Source: Hyphomicrobiales bacterium
Lineage (GTDB): Bacteria > Pseudomonadota > Alphaproteobacteria > Rhizobiales > Rhizobiaceae
DNA: 64,000 bases
Reading direction: 5' to 3'
Assembly: GCA_900470195.1 (NCBI GenBank)
Contig: UEIJ01000024.1
Span: 1-64,000 of the forward strand
The position numbers were made by a program, and so were the translations under genes. The first letter of the stretch is position 1; every line of letters begins with the position of its first letter. The notes under the pieces are model-generated. The model had not been told where the DNA came from. It made no database searches and worked only from the letters and a program-made list of their open reading frames with translations. Of the stretch, positions 59,697 through 64,000 are shown in pieces.

Positions 59697-60557
59697 ATGT
59701 CTCATCCGGTCAAAGGCGTCGATCATATTTTCCTGCTGGTCGGGGATCTGGAGAAAAGTGCCGCGCAATATCGCCGTTTCGGATTCACGCTGAGCCCACG
59801 CGGGCTGCACAGCAAGGAAAAGGGCACCGGCAACTATACGATCATGTTCCCGGAGGACTATTTCGAGCTGCTTGGCATCGTTGCCGAGACGCCGGGCAAT
59901 CTGCACCAGCGCGAGAAGCTGACGGCGCAGGGCGAGGGCCTGCATGCCATTGCCTGCCGGATCGACAATGCGCGCGACGCCAAGGCGGAACTGGGTGCGC
60001 TCGGCATCACGACGGGAGAGGTCGGCGCGTTTCAGCGTCCCGTTCAGCTGCCGGGTGGCGGCGAGGGTATCGCGGCTTTTGAAACCGTATCCTTCGCGGA
60101 AAGCGAAGTCCCACAAGGCATGGTGTTCATGTGCCAGCACAAGACCCGCGAGACAGTCTGGCTGCCGGAGCTGATCGAACATGCAAATGGTGCGAACGGC
60201 CTTTCCGCCATTATTGCCATTTCATCCGATCCGGAAACAGCCGCCAAGGGGTTTGCTCGCCTGTTCGCGGACGGCAAGGCCGGGGCACAGGATGGCGGAT
60301 GGAAGGTTTCGACCGGCCCTCGTTCGGCGGACATATGGGTTGTGACCGGGGAAAAAGCAGCCGCGCTCTATCCCGGTGTGGATTTCGCCCAGACTCCGGG
60401 CAAGGCTTTTGCCGCCCTGCGCATCCGCGTTGCGTCGCTGGACAAGGCGCGTGGCGTGCTTGGCGCCAACGGTGTTTCCCATGTGACGACACCGGCAGGC
60501 ATCGCCGTGCTGCCGAAAAATGCCAGCGGTACTGTTCTCGAATTTTCGGAACAATGA
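59697..60557 (+). CDS. VOC/glyoxalase-3-like domain protein
   Basis: A 286-residue protein with an N-terminal glyoxalase-like domain (HPVKGVDHIFLLVGDLEKSAAQYRRFGFTLSPRGLH, NYTIMFPEDYFELLGI) of the PF13468 type and a second, weaker VOC-like half (about 155-286; LDKARGVLGANGVSHVTTPAGIAVLP). AAGGA precedes the ATG. It follows the SDR gene by 14 nt and ends at the terminator 60568-60591. The role is unknown; such proteins often act as isomerases, lyases or dioxygenases. Confidence 0.87.
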   Translation: MSHPVKGVDHIFLLVGDLEKSAAQYRRFGFTLSPRGLHSKEKGTGNYTIMFPEDYFELLGIVAETPGNLHQREKLTAQGEGLHAIACRIDNARDAKAELGALGITTGEVGAFQRPVQLPGGGEGIAAFETVSFAESEVPQGMVFMCQHKTRETVWLPELIEHANGANGLSAIIAISSDPETAAKGFARLFADGKAGAQDGGWKVSTGPRSADIWVVTGEKAAALYPGVDFAQTPGKAFAALRIRVASLDKARGVLGANGVSHVTTPAGIAVLPKNASGTVLEFSEQ

Positions 60558-60567
60558 AAGGCTGGAC

Positions 60568-60591
60568 AAGCGGGGCCGCGAGGCCCCGCTT
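60568..60591. terminator. Bidirectional terminator between the VOC gene and betC
   Basis: aagcggggcc (60568-60577) and ggccccgctt (60582-60591), a perfect 10-bp stem with a GCGA loop between convergent genes. The T-run is weak, so efficiency is uncertain. Confidence 0.7.
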
Positions 60592-60597
60592 CATAAT

Positions 60598-62106
60598 TCA
60601 GCGCGGAAAGCGCTGGTTTTCTTCCAGCACGTTCAGGTCCATGTGGTTGCGCATGTAGCGCTCGGACGCCTTTTGCAGCGGCTGATAATCCCATGGATAA
60701 TAGGCGCCGTTGCGCAACGCCGGATAGACGACGTGGCGGCGGGCCTGGCTGGCGCGAACATCGGCATCGTAGCGGTCCAGATTCCAGCGCTGTTCCGCCT
60801 TGGCCAGAAGCTTGTCCAGAACTGCCTTGAACTCCGGATTTTCCGCCAGATTGCGCAGCTCGTCAGGATCGTCGACAAGGTTGAAAAGTTGCGGCGGGTC
60901 GGCGCGGCACAGGTTGAGCTTCCAGTCGCCGTCGCGCAGCGAAACCATCGGCGCGACCGTGCCTTCGGCGGCATATTCCACAGGCACCGCGCCGCGTTCG
61001 GCGGAACCTGATGCAACGTCTGTCAGTGAAACCCCATCGGTCCATGGCATGATGCCCTTGAGGTCTATGCCGGCAAGGTCTGCCAGTGTCGGCAGGACGT
61101 CGAGCGTGGAGACCGGCGCGTCCACGCGGCCAGCCTGCAATTGCGGCGCGGCAATCATCAAAGGAACGCGGGCGGAACCTTCATAGAAGCTCATCTTGAA
61201 CCACATGCCGCGCTCGCCGAGCATGTCGCCATGGTCGGAGGTGAAGACGACAATCGTGTCGTCCGCCATGCCGCAGCGCTCGATCACATCGAGCAGCGCA
61301 CCGATCTTCTCGTCCACGTAGGAAATATTGGCGAAATAGGCCTGCCGCGCCGTGCGAACCTGTTCGCGGGTCAGATCGTAGTCCTCCGCCTTGCAAGCCC
61401 TAAGCAGGCGCTCGGTGTGCGGATCGATCTCGCTTTCTGGCAGTGGTCCGATCCGCGGATCGAGTTCGGGAATGTCCGCATAGAGATCGAAGAAGCGCTT
61501 GCGCGCCACATAAGGATCGTGCGGATGGGTGAAGCTGACCGTCAGGCACCATGGCCGCTCGTCATGGCCGCGCGCCAGATCATAGAGCTTCGCTTCGGCC
61601 TGATAGGCAACTTCATCGTCATATTCGAGCTGGTTGGTGATTTCGGCAGAACCTGCTCCGGTGATGGAGCCCAGATTATGATACCACCAGTCGATGCGCT
61701 CGCCGGGCTTGCGATAATCCGGCGTCCAGCCGAAATCCGCCGGGTAGATGTCGGTTGTAAGCCGCTGTTCAAAACCGTGCAACTGGTCCGGTCCGACGAA
61801 ATGCATCTTGCCGGAAAGGGCTGTCTGATAACCCGCGTTGCGCAGATGATGTGCATAGGTCGGGATTTCAGACGAGAACTCCGCAGCATTGTCATAGACG
61901 CCGGTTCGGAACGGCAGCTGGCCCGACATGAACGATGCACGCGCCGGGGCGCAAAGCGGGCTCGCCGTGTAGCAATTGGCAAAACGGGTGGAGCGTTCGG
62001 CCAGCTTTCTCAAATGTGGAACATGGAGAAATTCGGCCGGACCGTCGGGAAAGAAGATGCCGTTCAGCTGGTCGACCATAAGGATGAGGATATTCGGCTT
62101 TTTCAT
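60598..62106 (-). CDS. betC: Choline-sulfatase
   Basis: A 502-residue type I sulfatase that splits choline-O-sulfate to choline and sulfate. The formylglycine site is Cys52 in CAPAR (CxPxR); metal residues begin at Asp12 (MVDQLNG), and TSDHGDMLGERGMWFKMSFYEGSARVPL is a BetC hallmark. Length fits the rhizobial enzyme. ATG 62106 is chosen because the upstream residues to 62253 fall in the choX-betC hairpin region. It follows choX by 79 nt. betA, betB and betI are not adjacent here. Confidence 0.93.
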   Translation of the reverse strand: MKKPNILILMVDQLNGIFFPDGPAEFLHVPHLRKLAERSTRFANCYTASPLCAPARASFMSGQLPFRTGVYDNAAEFSSEIPTYAHHLRNAGYQTALSGKMHFVGPDQLHGFEQRLTTDIYPADFGWTPDYRKPGERIDWWYHNLGSITGAGSAEITNQLEYDDEVAYQAEAKLYDLARGHDERPWCLTVSFTHPHDPYVARKRFFDLYADIPELDPRIGPLPESEIDPHTERLLRACKAEDYDLTREQVRTARQAYFANISYVDEKIGALLDVIERCGMADDTIVVFTSDHGDMLGERGMWFKMSFYEGSARVPLMIAAPQLQAGRVDAPVSTLDVLPTLADLAGIDLKGIMPWTDGVSLTDVASGSAERGAVPVEYAAEGTVAPMVSLRDGDWKLNLCRADPPQLFNLVDDPDELRNLAENPEFKAVLDKLLAKAEQRWNLDRYDADVRASQARRHVVYPALRNGAYYPWDYQPLQKASERYMRNHMDLNVLEENQRFPR

Positions 62107-62142
62107 TGTGCGGAACCGTTGGCAGGTGTGGAAACGCGAAAG

Positions 62143-62163
62143 GGCGGGCGCCGAACGCCCGCC
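62143..62163 (-). other. Stem-loop between choX and betC
   Basis: ggcgggcg (62143-62150) and cgcccgcc (62156-62163), a perfect 8-bp GC stem with a 5-nt loop, 23 nt after the choX stop. It could lower read-through into betC or stabilise the choX message. Confidence 0.5.
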
Positions 62164-62185
62164 TTGCAGGTCTTGCTTGTCAGGA

Positions 62186-63130
62186 TCAGAGGCCGAGGCT
62201 TGCCTTGACGGCTTCGGCGCCCGGTTCGCCCTTGAAGGTGGTGACACCCGCAAGCCACTTGTCGATCTGCTCGGGATGCGCCTTCAGCCATTCCTTCGCC
62301 GCTGCGGGGCCCTCCGCACCGCCGTCGAGAATCTTGCCCATCAGCTCGTTCTCGATGTCGACGGTGAAGACGAGGTTCTTGAAGAAGCTTGCCGCGTTCG
62401 GGCACTGCGCGGCCCATCCGGTGCGGCCAAGCGTGTAGACTTCCGCGCCGCCGAAATTCGGGCCGAAATAGTCATCGCCGCCCGCCAGATATTCGATCTT
62501 CAGCTTTGTGTTCATCGGGTGCGGCGCCCAGGCGAGGAACACGACCCAATCCTTGTCCTTGTTCTTGCGGTCCACCTGCGCGAGCATGGCCTGCTCGCTC
62601 GATTCCACCAGCTTCCAGCCGTCGAGCTTGAATTTCTGGTCCTCGATGATCTTCTGGATATTCTGGTTGGCGGGCGCGCCCGGTTCGATGCCGTAGATTT
62701 CCTTGCCGAACTTGTCGGCATGGGCGGCAAGGTCGGCGAAATCCTTCACGCCCTCGCTCGCCACATAATCCGGCACGGCAAGCGTGAACTTCGCCCCTTC
62801 GAGGTTCTTCACGATGACTTCGGCAGCTTTCGCCTTGTCGAGATCGTCGCGGAATTTCTGCTGCGCGGGCATCCAGTTGCCGAGGAAAACGTCAAGATTG
62901 CCGGTCTTGAGCGCTTCATAGCCGATCGGGACGGACATGGTCTTCACATCCGGCTTGTAGCCGAGACCTTCCAGCAAAACGCTGGCGATGGAGTTGGTGG
63001 AGGTAATGTCGGTCCAGCCCGGATCGGACAGGCGGATGGTTTCGCAGGCTGCCGGATCGGCTGCGGAAGCCGCTCCTGAGAGCCCCGTCAGTGCCGTGAA
63101 TGCCATTGCCGCAATCTTGAAAAAGCGCAT
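62186..63130 (-). CDS. choX: Choline ABC transporter periplasmic binding protein
   Basis: A 314-residue binding protein of the ChoX/ProX-type betaine family, with a signal peptide (about 1-23, ending GAASA). Recognisable blocks: IRLSDPGWTDITSTNSIASVLLEGLGY, GNWMPAQQKFR, DWVVFLAWAPHPMNTKLKIEYLAGGDDYFGP; Trp residues in these blocks fit the aromatic box for the trimethylammonium group. ATG 63130 has GAGGGGT upstream. The permease and ATPase genes (choW, choV) are not seen after it; betC follows directly. Confidence 0.92.
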   Translation of the reverse strand: MRFFKIAAMAFTALTGLSGAASAADPAACETIRLSDPGWTDITSTNSIASVLLEGLGYKPDVKTMSVPIGYEALKTGNLDVFLGNWMPAQQKFRDDLDKAKAAEVIVKNLEGAKFTLAVPDYVASEGVKDFADLAAHADKFGKEIYGIEPGAPANQNIQKIIEDQKFKLDGWKLVESSEQAMLAQVDRKNKDKDWVVFLAWAPHPMNTKLKIEYLAGGDDYFGPNFGGAEVYTLGRTGWAAQCPNAASFFKNLVFTVDIENELMGKILDGGAEGPAAAKEWLKAHPEQIDKWLAGVTTFKGEPGAEAVKASLGL

Positions 63131-63248
63131 GTGATGACCCCTCTGATTAATTAACACCGATTATGTCTCGCATTCCTACTTTAAGAAAAACATCATTTAG
63201 GCTAAGGAGAAACCCATTCATTTTTTATCGAAGCTATAGAAGGTTTTT

Positions 63249-64000
63249 ATGGTTTCTCCATCCTGGGACCTTGGCAGCCTTGGCGTTTTCGAAGCGGTGG
63301 GACGATTGGAAAATCTGACCCTTGCAGCGCGTGAACTCGGCATGACCCAACCGGCAGTAAGTTATCAGATAAAACGCATCGAGGAGCGTCTGGGCGTCGC
63401 GCTGTTCGCGCGGCGCGCCCGCGGCGTCGAGATATTGCCCGAAGGCCGCATTCTTTACGATGCGGTGCGCAGCGGTCTGGATGGAATCGATGAGGCGGTG
63501 CAGCAGATCAGACGTCGCCGGCGCGCGCCGGGATTGCGTATTGCGACCGACTACGGCTTCGCGACATTCTGGCTGATGCCGCGCGTCGCGCAGTTCCGTC
63601 CCAAGCACCCGGAGGTAGACGTGCGCATCATGGCGTCGTCTATGCTCCAGCCACTCGACCGGCGTGACGCGGATATTTCAATTCTCTTCGGCGGACGCGA
63701 GGACTTTCCAAAGGATGCTATCGCCTTCATCGGCGAAAAAGTCGTGCCGGTCTGCTCCCCGGCCTATCTTGCCGCGCATGGCCCGTTTGCGGGCGGAAAG
63801 CGGCTGGGTGCCGCCTCGCTGCTGCATCTCGACACCTTGCAGGGCGACCGCTGGTTCACCTGGCAGTCATGGCTCGATGCTATCGGGGAAGATATTGAAG
63901 ACGGCAATTACGGGTTGGTCTTCAACACCTATAATCTGGTGATCGAGGCAGCCATTGCCGATCAGGGCGTGGCGCTTGGCTGGGCCGGGCTGATCGATGG
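63249..64000 (+). CDS. LysR-family regulator of choline-sulfate genes (3' end beyond window)
   Basis: A partial LysR regulator, 250 codons to the window edge with no stop. The N-terminal winged helix-turn-helix (LGSLGVFEAVGRLENLTLAARELGMTQPAVSYQIKRIEERLG, about 8-49) is complete, and the inducer-binding domain begins near 90 (LRIATDYGFATFWLMPRVAQF). It is divergent from choX with 118 bp between, the standard arrangement for a LysR regulator that controls choX-betC. The start ATG at 63249 has AGAAGG a few nt upstream. Choline or choline sulfate as inducer is inference. Confidence 0.88.
   Translation, partial: MVSPSWDLGSLGVFEAVGRLENLTLAARELGMTQPAVSYQIKRIEERLGVALFARRARGVEILPEGRILYDAVRSGLDGIDEAVQQIRRRRRAPGLRIATDYGFATFWLMPRVAQFRPKHPEVDVRIMASSMLQPLDRRDADISILFGGREDFPKDAIAFIGEKVVPVCSPAYLAAHGPFAGGKRLGAASLLHLDTLQGDRWFTWQSWLDAIGEDIEDGNYGLVFNTYNLVIEAAIADQGVALGWAGLID

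Noticed and set aside
1-64000. CRISPR arrays, insertion sequences, phage or plasmid replication genes
   Set aside because: No regularly spaced direct repeats, transposase or integrase domains, or replication genes were seen in any frame.

Overview
The window reads as a chromosomal stretch of an alphaproteobacterium of the Brucella/Ochrobactrum group (Hyphomicrobiales). This is inferred from gene content and recalled similarity, not from a database search. The pointers are high-GC coding sequence, many ABC uptake systems with catabolic genes attached, a choX-betC choline-sulfate locus, an ohrR/ohr pair, a thioredoxin-TPR chaperedoxin next to a LON-domain protein and a Trm112-like protein, and free-standing asd, leuB and leuD. 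No insertion sequence, phage gene or CRISPR array was seen.

Region 1 (1-17.6 kb) is an accessory catabolic island. A minus-strand operon runs from a BetI-like TetR regulator through an AruH-like aminotransferase, an AruI-like ThDP decarboxylase, an acyl-CoA dehydrogenase, an ADP-forming-type acyl-CoA ligase and two CaiD-like hydratases to a terminator at 29-56. Divergent from it is a basic-amino-acid-type ABC importer followed by an M20 amidohydrolase and a DDAH-type guanidine hydrolase. A 13-bp inverted repeat lies between the two arms. The set suggests uptake and breakdown of arginine-like (perhaps N-acylated or N-methylated) compounds, with the carbon chain finished off as CoA esters. Next to it are a periplasmic binding protein, an FAD amine oxidase and a permease with no ATPase of their own, and a Rid-family deaminase.

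Region 2 (17.9-41.9 kb) is mostly housekeeping: a DHA2 exporter, tRNA-Gly(GCC), ProXp-ala-like deacylase, CnoX, LON-domain and Trm112 proteins, leuB, ada, an MHS-type symporter with an unusual periplasmic insertion, asd, two tiny overlapping membrane-protein genes, ohrR/ohr, leuD, a CitE-like lyase, dcp, mgtE, typA and a Tat-exported amidohydrolase. Upstream of asd is a short reading frame in which 7 of 12 consecutive codons specify threonine. It looks like an attenuation leader peptide and is one of the two most interesting observations here.

Region 3 (41.9-50.5 kb) has a codA-like cytosine deaminase with a BMP-type nucleoside/base ABC importer on the minus strand, an IMPACT-family gene and a two-PAS diguanylate cyclase. 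A 16-bp near-perfect inverted repeat lies upstream of codA.

Region 4 (50.5-58.7 kb) is a seven-gene minus-strand operon: a family 5 binding protein, two Dpp-type permeases, a fused double ATPase, an FAD amine oxidase, an ATC-hydrolase-family protein and an M20 amidohydrolase. It appears to be a dedicated system for taking up and opening a modified amino acid or small peptide.

Region 5 (58.9-64 kb) has an SDR and a VOC gene, then betC and choX with a divergent LysR regulator cut by the window end. All five binding-protein genes in the window are followed, within about 10-50 nt of their stop codons, by a perfect stem-loop, which looks like a shared expression design.
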